Below, piece after piece: positions 1 through 5,612 of a stretch of DNA of 8,461 nt (within the stretch, counting starts at the first letter, position 1; each line of letters begins with the position of its first letter). The stretch is taken from contig JBJTJN010000036.1 in NCBI GenBank assembly GCA_046095485.1, positions 1-8,461 of the forward strand, written 5' to 3'. The notes under the pieces are model-generated. The model was not told where the DNA came from. It did no database searches and worked only from the letters and a program-made list of their open reading frames with translations. The stretch is from SYFI01 sp046095485. Its GTDB lineage: Bacteria; Actinomycetota; Thermoleophilia; Miltoncostaeales; Miltoncostaeaceae. The position numbers and the translations under genes were made by a program.

Positions 1-2
1 CC

Positions 3-392
3 ACCGAGACCCCGGCGCCCCCGCAGGCCGCCACCACGCTCCGCACCCCGACGGTCGACACCAACACCCCGGGCGAGAACGCCGTGGTCTCGGTGGCGGT
101 GCAGCTGGCGGAGAAGGGCCAGTACACCTTCATCTTCGAGCGGCCGACGTCCAACGAGATGTCGCGTGAGCAGGCGACCAGCAACCGCGTGCCGATGCAG
201 AAGGGCACGAAGATCGGCAAGCGCAAGCTGAAGAAGGCGTACACCGCGGCGGTGATCACCACCACGGAGGACAACGCCAAGCTGGTCACCCGCGCGCTGC
301 TTCGCAAGGCCCAGGCCAAGAAGCTCAACCTGCGCGTGATCTACGCGCCGAGCGGCAACGCGAAGAGCGAGTCGGTGATCAAGATCAAGTAG
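3..392 (+). CDS. C-terminal part of an unrecognised, probably secreted protein (5' end outside window)
   Basis: The reading frame is open from the window edge to a TAG stop at 390-392, so only the last 129 residues are visible and the true start lies upstream. The first 25 or so residues are rich in Thr, Pro and Ala (for example TETPAPPQAATT), like a flexible linker in an exported protein. The rest alternates hydrophobic and polar residues (VVSVAVQLAEKGQYTFIF, then LNLRVIYAPSG) and ends in a Lys-rich tail (VIKIK), which suggests a small beta-rich domain. No catalytic motif or cell-wall sorting signal is visible. I do not recognise the family. Secretion is inferred from composition only. A GTG at 84 could serve as a start, but it would cut into the first strand and ignore the open frame before it. 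A strong terminator follows the stop, so this gene ends its transcription unit. Confidence 0.6.
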   Translation, partial: TETPAPPQAATTLRTPTVDTNTPGENAVVSVAVQLAEKGQYTFIFERPTSNEMSREQATSNRVPMQKGTKIGKRKLKKAYTAAVITTTEDNAKLVTRALLRKAQAKKLNLRVIYAPSGNAKSESVIKIK

Positions 393-423
393 CACCGCGC
401 CGGCAGGTAGGTGGCGCAGGACA

Positions 424-458
424 GGGGGCAGTCACCTCGGGGTGGCTGCCCCCTTTTT
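424..458 (+). terminator. Strong intrinsic terminator
   Basis: A 13-bp stem is formed by 424-436 and 441-453 (GGGGGCAG pairing with CTGCCCCC, then TCACC with GGTGG, including one T-G wobble). The loop is TCGG, and a run of five T follows at 454-458. It lies 31 nt after the stop of the upstream gene and 14 nt before the next start codon, so it ends the first gene's transcript. Confidence 0.9.
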
Positions 459-472
459 CATGCTCTGGCACA

Positions 473-1003
473 GTGGCGCGTGTGATCCGCGCGTTTATCG
501 CCATGTCGCGGGACGGCTTCATCGCCGGGCCCGGTGACGACCTCTCGTGGCTTCCCGATGGCCACGCCGGCGAGGACTACGGCTACGACGCCTTCATGGC
601 CGGGGTGGGGGCGATCCTGATGGGCCGACGCACGCACGACGTGGTGGCGGGGTTCGGCATCGACTGGCCGTATGGCGACACGCCCGTGCTGGTGGCAACC
701 CACCGGCCGCTCGGCACCGACGAGCCCTCGGTGCGCGCGGTGAGCGGCACGCCTGCGGAGCTGGTGGCCGAGGCCCGTGCGGCGGCCGGGGAGCGCGACG
801 TCTACGTGGACGGCGGCCTGATGATCCAGCAGGTGCTGGGCGCCGGGCTACTCGACGAGATGATCGTCACGGTGATTCCCGTCGACCTGGGCGAGGGGGT
901 GCCGCTGCTCGCGGGGGATGAGCAGTGGGGGCTGCGGGCGCTCGCCGAGCGCCGCACGTGTGCGTCCGGGGTCGAGCAGCGGTGGTACCGCCGGCCCGCT
1001 TAG
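473..1003 (+). CDS. RibD C-terminal-domain / dihydrofolate-reductase-fold family protein
   Basis: This 176-residue protein is a single DHFR-like domain of the type found at the C-terminus of the riboflavin enzyme RibD and in many stand-alone actinobacterial proteins. What I see: the first strand and loop MSRDGFIAGPGDDLSWL (11-27), the nucleotide-side segment ILMGRRTHDVV (48-58), and the family signature VYVDGG (110-115). The signature is followed by LLDEMIVTVIPVDLGEGVPLL (126-146), where the last strands form. Members use NAD(P)H-dependent reductase chemistry, but the substrate of this stand-alone subgroup is generally unknown, so true DHFR or riboflavin activity should not be assumed. The GTG start is chosen because the beta strand begins right after it; a GTG at 482 would drop three residues. 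No Shine-Dalgarno is present. The weak hexamer TGCTCT (461-466) could be a leaderless -10. The TAG stop overlaps the convergent hicB stop by 4 nt. Confidence 0.88.
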   Translation: MARVIRAFIAMSRDGFIAGPGDDLSWLPDGHAGEDYGYDAFMAGVGAILMGRRTHDVVAGFGIDWPYGDTPVLVATHRPLGTDEPSVRAVSGTPAELVAEARAAAGERDVYVDGGLMIQQVLGAGLLDEMIVTVIPVDLGEGVPLLAGDEQWGLRALAERRTCASGVEQRWYRRPA

Positions 1004-1212
1004 GCGGCGATGAACTCCACCTCGTGCGTGGGCTCCGGCACCTCGAGGCCGGCCTCGCGAAGCGCCTCGATGTGAGCGGGGAGGGCCTCGCGCATGAGTG
1101 CCTCCGTCTCTTCGCGGGTCTCACCCAGCGCGTAGACGCCCGCGATGTCAGGGCTGTATGCGCCCCACGCTCCGTCTTCACCCTGCTCGAAGAGAATCAA
1201 GTAGCGCTTCAT
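1000..1212 (-). CDS. hicB: HicB-family antitoxin (short form)
   Basis: This 70-residue protein has the HicB partial RNase-H fold: first strand YLILFEQGEDGAWGAYSPDI, then GVYALGETREET, then a helix (ALMREALPAHIEALREAG) and the closing segment LEVPEP. HicB binds and neutralises HicA. Longer HicB proteins carry a C-terminal ribbon-helix-helix or helix-turn-helix DNA-binding domain. This one ends about 10 residues after LEVPEP and has none, so it probably cannot repress its own promoter alone. The start is ATG 1210-1212, which overlaps the hicA TGA stop by one base (TGATG) and has AAGGA 4 nt upstream. GTG at 1213-1215 (GTGA overlap, one more residue) is the alternative but leaves only 1 nt to that SD-like sequence. 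The TAA stop overlaps the stop of the convergent RibD_C-like gene. G/C at third positions is about 85%, a little below the neighbours. Confidence 0.88.
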   Translation of the reverse strand: MKRYLILFEQGEDGAWGAYSPDIAGVYALGETREETEALMREALPAHIEALREAGLEVPEPTHEVEFIAA

Positions 1213-1409
1213 CACACGTCCTTCAATCCGGTCTCACGCCTCATTGATGCAAGGAATGCCCGTGGGACGGTAGCGGAATTCTTGCCGGCCACAGTGAAGC
1301 GCCGTCGGCCGTCCGGGCCGCCCCAGATCTCATGTGACCCTCGCTGGCGAAGCGGCGTCCAGCCTGCGGCCAGTAGGGCCCTTCGCACATCGCGGTAGGT
1401 CGGCGGCAT
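1212..1409 (-). CDS. hicA: HicA-family mRNA interferase toxin
   Basis: HicA toxins have a small double-stranded-RNA-binding-like fold and cleave mRNA and tmRNA, stopping growth when the antitoxin is lost. This 65-residue protein has the standard order: helix YRDVRRALLAAGW (5-17), the strand with the catalytic histidine in GSHEIW (His26), strand FTVAGK (38-43), and the C-terminal helix VPRAFLASMRRETGL (48-62), which matches the usual IPKGTLRSILRQAGL-type ending. Length is normal for the family. It precedes hicB with overlapping stop and start codons, so the two are translationally coupled. ATG at 1409 is preceded by TAGCGT and 7 nt with no Shine-Dalgarno, indicating a leaderless transcript. 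Codon use is odd: 19 of 65 codons end in A or T (G/C about 71% at third positions, against about 94% in the adjacent peptidase), a sign of recent transfer. All key residues are present, so it looks functional. Confidence 0.9.
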   Translation of the reverse strand: MPPTYRDVRRALLAAGWTPLRQRGSHEIWGGPDGRRRFTVAGKNSATVPRAFLASMRRETGLKDV

Positions 1410-1416
1410 GCAGGCG

Positions 1417-1422
1417 ACGCTA
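1417..1422 (-). promoter_or_regulatory. Candidate -10 element of leaderless hicAB promoter
   Basis: On the minus strand TAGCGT fits the actinobacterial -10 pattern TAnnnT and lies 7 nt before the hicA ATG. Transcription would begin at or next to the start codon. No clear -35 is seen and no Shine-Dalgarno is present. The call rests on spacing and on the same layout at three other genes in the window. Confidence 0.5.
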
Positions 1423-1500
1423 TGGCGGGTCTCCCCACGCAGGTGTGCCCGATTGCTCCAAGCGGCGCGCGTACGGGCGCCAACGGCGACCCACCCCGGC

Positions 1501-1506
1501 TACCCT
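1501..1506 (+). promoter_or_regulatory. Candidate -10 element of leaderless S9 peptidase promoter
   Basis: TACCCT matches TAnnnT and lies 7 nt before ATG 1514. The intervening CGACCCC has no ribosome binding site. No convincing -35 is visible. It sits in the 104-bp divergent gap shared with hicA, so the two promoters are about 80 bp apart and could influence each other. Confidence 0.5.
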
Positions 1507-1513
1507 CGACCCC

Positions 1514-3361
1514 ATGACGCTTCCCCGACTCATCCCGCTCGGCGAGTTCTTCGACAACCCCGAGCGCGCACTGGCCAAGCCGTCGCCCGACGGCACCATG
1601 ATCTCGTGGCTGGCGCCGCTGGACGGCCTGCTGAATGTGTGGGTGCGGCCCATCGAGGGCGGCGAGGCCGTGCCCGTGACCCGCGACACCGACCGCGGGG
1701 TGATGGGCTACTCGTGGACCCGCGACTCGAAGCACATCCTCTACAGCAAGGACCAGGGCGGGGATGAGAACCACCACGTGATGATCGTGGACGTCCCCGG
1801 CGACGGCACGGCACGCGACCTCACGCCCTTCGATGGCGTGCGCGCCAGCATCGTGTCGGTGCCACGCGCCACGCCGGGGCAGATCATCGTGAGCACCAAC
1901 CGGCGCGAGCGCGGGGTGTTCGACGTGGAGCGGCTCGACCTGGATACGGGCGACCTCACGCTGATCGCCACCAACCCGGGGAACATCATCGGGTGGGTGG
2001 CCGACCGCCGCGGCAAGGTGCGCGGCGCCTACGCCCAGACCCCCGAGGGCGACTACCAGCTGCTGGTGCGTGACTCGGAGGAGGACGACTTCCGCGTGCT
2101 GGCGGAGTTCGACAACGAGGACGGCGGCGGGCCGTTCGGCTTCGACGCCGACGGCGGCATGATGTGGGTGGGAAGCGCGCGCGACAGCGACCGCTCGCGC
2201 CTGGTGGCGATCGACGTGGCCAGCGGTGAGCAGACGGTGATCGACGAGGACGAGGTGGCCGACCTCGGCATGCCGATCGTGAGCGACAAGGACCGCACGC
2301 TGCTGGGCGCGGCCTACCTGCGCGACCGCCTGGTGGTGCACGCGTTCGACGAGCGCTTCGCCCGCGACTTCGAGAAGGTGCGCCAGATCGCCGACGGCGA
2401 CCCGCGCATCACCGGCAGCGACGCCGACGAGACCATGTGGGTGGTGGCCTTCGACAGCGACGTCGACCCCGGCGCCACGTACCTGTTCAACCGCGAGACG
2501 GGGGAGAGCGAGTTCCTGTTCCGGCCGCGGCCGTGGCTGTCGCCTGATGAGCTCGCGCCCATGCGGCCCGTGCAGATCACCAGCCGCGATGGGCTCACGA
2601 TGTACTGCTACCTCACGCTGCCGCGTGGTGTGGAGCCCACCGGCCTGCCGATGGTGCTCTACGTGCACGGCGGGCCGTGGAGCCGCGACGCCTGGGGGTA
2701 CGACGGCGTGGCGCAGTTCCTGGCCAACCGCGGGTACGCCGTGCTGCAGGTGAACTACCGGGGCTCCACCGGCTTCGGCAAGCACTTCATGCACGCGGCC
2801 GAGCGGGAGTTCGCCGGGAAGATGCACGACGACCTGATGGACGCAGTGGACTGGGCCATCGCCGAGGGCGTGGCCGACCCCGACCGCATCGGCATCTACG
2901 GCGGGTCGTACGGCGGCTACGCCACGCTGGTGGGCGTCACCTTCACGCCCGACCGCTTCCGCGCGGCCGTGAGCTTCGTGGGGCCGTCCAACCTGGTCAC
3001 CCTCATCCGGTCGTTCCCCGAGTACTGGCGGCCGTTCCTCAAGAGCACATGGTTCCGGTTCGTGGGCGACCCCGAGATCGAGGCCGAGCGCGAGGACATG
3101 TGGGCGCGATCGCCGCTGTCGCGGGTGGACGACATCGTCACCCCGCTCATGGTGATCCAGGGCGCCAACGACCCGCGGGTGACCAAGCACGAGAGCGACC
3201 AGATCGTGGAGGCCCTCACCGAGCGCGGTGTGGACGTGGAGTACATCGTGGCCGACGACGAGGGCCACGGGTTCGCCAAGCCCGAGAACAGGATGCGCGC
3301 CTACCGGGCGATGGAGGGGTTCTTCGCCGAGCACCTCGGGGGCCGGGCGGAGAAGGCCTAG
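1514..3361 (+). CDS. S9-family serine peptidase (prolyl oligopeptidase / acylaminoacyl-peptidase type)
   Basis: This 615-residue protein has the S9 layout. An N-terminal beta-propeller spans roughly residues 20-340, with repeats such as SPDGTMISWLAP and YSWTRDSKHILYS. It is followed by an alpha/beta-hydrolase domain from about 350. Visible active-site features: the oxyanion region VLYVHGGPWS (381-390), nucleophile Ser465 in GGSYGGY, Asp553 in GANDPRV, and His585 in DEGHGF. S9 enzymes cut short peptides that can enter through the propeller. There is no signal peptide or membrane segment, so it is probably cytosolic and involved in peptide turnover. The frame stays open to 1334, but ATG 1514 is chosen: the protein begins there with family-like sequence, a TAnnnT box lies 7 nt upstream, and the extension would be antisense to hicA. 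The stop lies 11 bp from the convergent PIN toxin gene. The exact specificity (acylaminoacyl, dipeptidyl or oligopeptidase) cannot be told from sequence. Confidence 0.95.
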   Translation: MTLPRLIPLGEFFDNPERALAKPSPDGTMISWLAPLDGLLNVWVRPIEGGEAVPVTRDTDRGVMGYSWTRDSKHILYSKDQGGDENHHVMIVDVPGDGTARDLTPFDGVRASIVSVPRATPGQIIVSTNRRERGVFDVERLDLDTGDLTLIATNPGNIIGWVADRRGKVRGAYAQTPEGDYQLLVRDSEEDDFRVLAEFDNEDGGGPFGFDADGGMMWVGSARDSDRSRLVAIDVASGEQTVIDEDEVADLGMPIVSDKDRTLLGAAYLRDRLVVHAFDERFARDFEKVRQIADGDPRITGSDADETMWVVAFDSDVDPGATYLFNRETGESEFLFRPRPWLSPDELAPMRPVQITSRDGLTMYCYLTLPRGVEPTGLPMVLYVHGGPWSRDAWGYDGVAQFLANRGYAVLQVNYRGSTGFGKHFMHAAEREFAGKMHDDLMDAVDWAIAEGVADPDRIGIYGGSYGGYATLVGVTFTPDRFRAAVSFVGPSNLVTLIRSFPEYWRPFLKSTWFRFVGDPEIEAEREDMWARSPLSRVDDIVTPLMVIQGANDPRVTKHESDQIVEALTERGVDVEYIVADDEGHGFAKPENRMRAYRAMEGFFAEHLGGRAEKA

Positions 3362-3372
3362 GGCACCAGGGT

Positions 3373-3834
3373 CTAGAGCGCCACCACGCGAAGCCCCTCG
3401 GCCTTCGCGGCCTTGCCCTGCTCGTGGTCGGCGGTGATGAACACCACGGGCCAGTCGGCGGCGAGCTGCCTTCCCTCCACGAGGGCCACGGCGATGTGCA
3501 TGGCATCGAGCGCCCGCACGCGGCGCCGGGAGGCCACGCCCATCGCGACGTCAACGATCGATGGGTCACTCCCGGGCAGGAGCATGAGGGCATCAGGGCC
3601 GGCGAACAGTGCCCCCATGTCGGAATCCACAGCTGAGTGCGCACCGATGCGCTTGGCCCGGTGCGCTGCCCGCAGGGCGCACGTGGCCTCCACCTGCGTG
3701 AGGGTCCACGTGGTCGCCCGGGCAGTGGTGTCGGCGAGAGCTGCCACGCCGCGTGGGTGGCCGTCCTCGTCGTGCATCAGCGTGCGCACCACGATGCTGG
3801 CGTCGATGTAGGCCAGCGCGCGCCGGGGGATCAC
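3373..3834 (-). CDS. PIN-domain ribonuclease toxin, VapC-like
   Basis: PIN-domain toxins are metal-dependent ribonucleases that cleave tRNA, rRNA or mRNA to halt translation. Counting from the longer start at 3840, the four acidic residues are all present: Asp13 in YIDASIVV, Glu51 in TLTQVEAT, Asp112 in VRALDAMHIA, and Asp138 in FITADHEQ. The protein is then 155 residues, slightly above the common 130-140. Two in-frame GTG codons compete as the start. I prefer 3834-3832, which gives a GTGA overlap with the antitoxin stop and places a weak GGCGAG 8 nt upstream. GTG 3840 adds two residues but has that sequence only 2 nt away. The gene follows the ribbon-helix-helix antitoxin in the usual antitoxin-toxin order. 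It converges on the S9 peptidase with 11 bp between stops and no terminator seen between them. The catalytic set is complete, so it is probably active. Confidence 0.9.
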   Translation of the reverse strand: MIPRRALAYIDASIVVRTLMHDEDGHPRGVAALADTTARATTWTLTQVEATCALRAAHRAKRIGAHSAVDSDMGALFAGPDALMLLPGSDPSIVDVAMGVASRRRVRALDAMHIAVALVEGRQLAADWPVVFITADHEQGKAAKAEGLRVVAL

Positions 3835-4151
3835 GGCCACGGCTCGCCGCGGCGGTCGGCCATGAGGGCCTCGAATACCGCGTCAGCGGCGCCCTCGGGT
3901 TGCCGTGCCATCCACTCGCGCCGGCGCGCCTCTCGCTGCACGGGCGTGAGGTCGTCGGTCGTCCAGTCACCCGGGGCAGCCAGCAGGCCGAGCGCAGCCG
4001 CACGCGCGCGGAACGGCGGGTGGTCGGCATCGCCCAGGGCAGTCACCACTGCGTCGGTGATGAAGTCGTTGAGCGACTGCCCACGCCGGGCGGCCTCGTC
4101 CTTCGCCAGCGCGTGGAGCGCCGCAGGCATGCGGGTGATCACCTGCTTCAT
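3831..4151 (-). CDS. Ribbon-helix-helix antitoxin of the VapC-like toxin
   Basis: This 106-residue protein begins with a ribbon-helix-helix DNA-binding domain: strand KQVITRMP (2-9), helix AALHALAKDEAARRG, turn, and helix SLNDFITDAVVTAL ending near residue 39. In this type of antitoxin the N-terminus binds the operator as a dimer, and the C-terminal part (here about 45-106, rich in Arg, Glu and Trp, e.g. REARRREWMARQPEG) wraps the PIN toxin. The frame extends to an ATG at 4205, but that would translate through an inverted repeat and a TAnnnT box. ATG 4151 starts right at the conserved strand and is preceded by TATCTT and 6 nt, so a leaderless start is preferred. The TGA stop overlaps the toxin's start. 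Autoregulation through the inverted repeat is likely but inferred. It could equally be named VapB- or FitA-like; I cannot choose between subfamilies. Confidence 0.85.
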   Translation of the reverse strand: MKQVITRMPAALHALAKDEAARRGQSLNDFITDAVVTALGDADHPPFRARAAALGLLAAPGDWTTDDLTPVQREARRREWMARQPEGAADAVFEALMADRRGEPWP

Positions 4152-4157
4152 GTGCTG

Positions 4158-4163
4158 AAGATA
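4158..4163 (-). promoter_or_regulatory. Candidate -10 element of leaderless antitoxin-toxin promoter
   Basis: On the minus strand TATCTT matches TAnnnT, and CAGCAC (6 nt) separates it from the antitoxin ATG at 4151. Four of its six bases lie inside the inverted repeat described separately, so a bound repressor would cover it. No -35 match is evident. Confidence 0.55.
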
Positions 4164-4178
4164 GCAGTACGTGCTATC
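4160..4178. promoter_or_regulatory. Inverted repeat, probable antitoxin operator
   Basis: GATAGCA (4160-4166) and TGCTATC (4172-4178) are perfect 7-bp inverted arms around the 5-bp centre GTACG. The repeat starts 9 bp upstream of the antitoxin start and overlaps its -10 box. This is where ribbon-helix-helix antitoxins usually bind to repress their own operon. A further near half-site (CGCTATC, 4213-4219, 6 of 7 matches) lies 41 bp away. Binding is inferred, not shown. Confidence 0.6.
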
Positions 4179-4261
4179 AGCAGGAGATGCGGAAGCGCTG
4201 CGCATGAGGCCACGCTATCCCCGGGTCGGGTGACCCAGCGCGCACGCCTGCACAAAGATGC

Positions 4262-4282
4262 GCGCGCAGCGGTGCCGCGCGC
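4262..4282 (-). terminator. Possible weak terminator after the serine protease gene
   Basis: On the minus strand GCGCGCGGC and GCTGCGCGC form a 9-bp stem around ACC, starting 2 nt after the protease stop. The one imperfect pair is G-U in the minus-strand RNA but A-C on the other strand, which supports use in the minus direction. The following ATCTTTGT is a poor U-tract, so termination may be weak or factor-assisted. Confidence 0.4.
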
Positions 4283-4284
4283 CG

Positions 4285-5529
4285 CTACTCGTCCTCCTCG
4301 CCGCCCTCCTGGTCGAAGGGCGCCTTGCGGTCACGCGGCCCCAGCACGCCCGGCGACCGGTTGACGGCTTTCCACAGCAGCACGGCGAGGATGAGCGCGA
4401 TCACCAGCGCGGTGATTCCCGAGGCCACCAGGCCGCCCTTGTACCAGGGCTCGCCGGCCAGGCTGAGGCGGGCGCGCTTGAGCTGCTCGAGCTGGGCGAT
4501 CTCATACGCGGCCAGCCCGTGGGCGGGGTAGCTGGCCAGGGTGCGGCGGAAGTCGGCACGCGCGCCGGCGAGGTCGAACTTGGTGACGCGGTCGATGGCG
4601 TCGCGGTAGAGCGACTGCGTACGGCCCTCCCAGCCCCGGATGTTGGCGCGGTCGAGCACGCGCAGGATCTCGTCGGTGGGGGCCATGGCGCCGCCGCCCG
4701 CCGCGCGCTTGATCAGCACCACGCCGCGGGCGCGGCCGTTGCGGTCCACGGCCGGGCCGCCGGAGTCGCCCTTCTGCACCTCGTTCGAGATGAGGGTGAG
4801 GATCCTCAGCGGGTTCTTCTCCATCTCGCCGGTCTCACCGATCACCCCGAAGCGCACGGCGGGAACCAGCGCCCCGCGCTGCGGCTCGGCGAAGGGATCC
4901 TCATCACCGAAGCCCAGCGTGGCCACCGGCGTGCCGGGGTCGAGCCCGCGATCGAGGCCGATGGACGGGGTGTCGGTGACGTTGGGCACGCGGATCACCG
5001 CGATGTCGCGCAGCTCGTCGGTCTCGATCACCTGCGGGGCGGCGCCTCGGCTCGTGCGCGCGGCGGCGCCGGCGGCCGATGCCCGCACCACTCGCTGCAC
5101 GGGGGCGAGCCCCACCGGGGTGGCCTCGTTGTCCTTCACCCACTGCCCCGCGATGGCGCCGCTGTGCGCCTTGCCCGACACGGCCAGATACTGGAAGTAC
5201 GCGGCCTGGGCCAGGTCGTCAGCCGTGGGCTGGATCACGTGCAGGGCGGTCACCAGGTAGCCGTCGGGGGTGACGGCGAAGGCGGTGCCCTCGCGGCGCA
5301 CGTTGCGCGCGCGCGGTGGCAACTCGATGACCGTGCCGTCCTTGGTGCGGATGCCGGTCATGCTGGTCGTCACCTCCACCCGCCACACGGCCGGCATGGC
5401 GATGAGCGCCGCGCGGTTGAGCGGGTCTGCTGCGAGGGGATCGGGCACGCCCGAGGGGATGTCCGCCACGGCCACCGGTGCAACGGCGAGCGCGGCCAGC
5501 AGCGCAACGAGCAGGGAACGGAACCTCAC
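4285..5529 (-). CDS. Membrane-anchored trypsin-like serine protease
   Basis: This 414-residue protein starts with a signal peptide (hydrophobic core about 5-20, likely cleavage AVA-D after residue 22). The trypsin-fold protease domain has a full triad: His97 in VTALHVI, Asp175 in LRDIAVIRV, and Ser256 in GDSGGPAV. After the protease domain comes a helical segment (about 305-355, YRDAIDRVTKFDLAGARADF and on) that resembles a tetratricopeptide pair. A transmembrane helix (about 366-388, GGLVASGITALVIALILAVL) and an acidic, presumably cytoplasmic tail (EGGEEDE) follow. No PDZ domain is seen, so it differs from standard HtrA/DegP. The expected topology puts the protease outside the membrane, suggesting quality control or processing of exported proteins; substrates are unknown. 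GTG 5529 is supported by the signal peptide and by TAGCCT 7 nt upstream, with no Shine-Dalgarno. The gene is separated by 83 bp from the glycosyltransferase and seems independently promoted. Confidence 0.9.
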   Translation of the reverse strand: MRFRSLLVALLAALAVAPVAVADIPSGVPDPLAADPLNRAALIAMPAVWRVEVTTSMTGIRTKDGTVIELPPRARNVRREGTAFAVTPDGYLVTALHVIQPTADDLAQAAYFQYLAVSGKAHSGAIAGQWVKDNEATPVGLAPVQRVVRASAAGAAARTSRGAAPQVIETDELRDIAVIRVPNVTDTPSIGLDRGLDPGTPVATLGFGDEDPFAEPQRGALVPAVRFGVIGETGEMEKNPLRILTLISNEVQKGDSGGPAVDRNGRARGVVLIKRAAGGGAMAPTDEILRVLDRANIRGWEGRTQSLYRDAIDRVTKFDLAGARADFRRTLASYPAHGLAAYEIAQLEQLKRARLSLAGEPWYKGGLVASGITALVIALILAVLLWKAVNRSPGVLGPRDRKAPFDQEGGEEDE

Positions 5530-5536
5530 GGCGCTC

Positions 5537-5542
5537 AGGCTA
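5537..5542 (-). promoter_or_regulatory. Candidate -10 element of leaderless protease promoter
   Basis: On the minus strand TAGCCT matches TAnnnT and is followed by 7 nt (GAGCGCC) and the GTG start at 5529. No Shine-Dalgarno or -35 match is evident. Two tandem palindromes lie just upstream. Confidence 0.55.
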
Positions 5543-5568
5543 GACCCGACCCGTGCGCCTTACCCTCC

Positions 5569-5602
5569 GTGACTGTCACCAGTTGTCCTCGGTGACTGTC
5601 AC
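5569..5602. repeat. Tandem pair of identical palindromes, possible regulator binding sites
   Basis: GTGACTGTCAC occurs at 5569-5579 and again at 5592-5602, a 23-bp period. Each copy is a perfect 5+1+5 palindrome flanked on the right by a further C. With the protease start taken as +1, the centres fall near -45 and -68, a position typical of activator or repressor sites. The copies could also pair with each other in the glycosyltransferase mRNA trailer (10 bp with one A-A mismatch), but no U-tract follows, so a terminator is unlikely. The function is unknown. Confidence 0.6.
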
Positions 5603-5612
5603 CGGTGGGCCG

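Noticed and set aside
1463..1481. Short GGCGC/GCGCC inverted arms in the hicA-S9 divergent gap
   Set aside because: Five-base GC-only arms with an 8-nt loop are expected by chance in such GC-rich sequence.
1334..1513. N-terminal extension of the S9 peptidase to an upstream ATG
   Set aside because: It would be antisense to hicA and cross the divergent promoter region. The protein family start and the TAnnnT box both fit ATG 1514.
1241..3334. 697-codon open frame on the minus strand across the S9 peptidase gene
   Set aside because: It is a shadow of the very GC-biased codons of the real gene. The translation is rich in His, Val, Arg and Ala with no recognisable domain, while the plus-strand frame has a full catalytic triad.
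4152..4205. N-terminal extension of the ribbon-helix-helix antitoxin to ATG 4205
   Set aside because: The extra residues cross the inverted repeat and the predicted -10 box, and the conserved first strand begins at ATG 4151.
4223..4236. Small hairpin GGGTC-GGGT-GACCC between the protease and antitoxin genes
   Set aside because: It has only 5 bp and no T-run on either side, so it is not convincing as a terminator or operator.
4258..5595. 445-codon open frame on the plus strand across the serine protease gene
   Set aside because: It is antisense to a gene with a signal peptide, triad and membrane anchor. The translation looks like low-complexity Gly/His/Ala shadow sequence.
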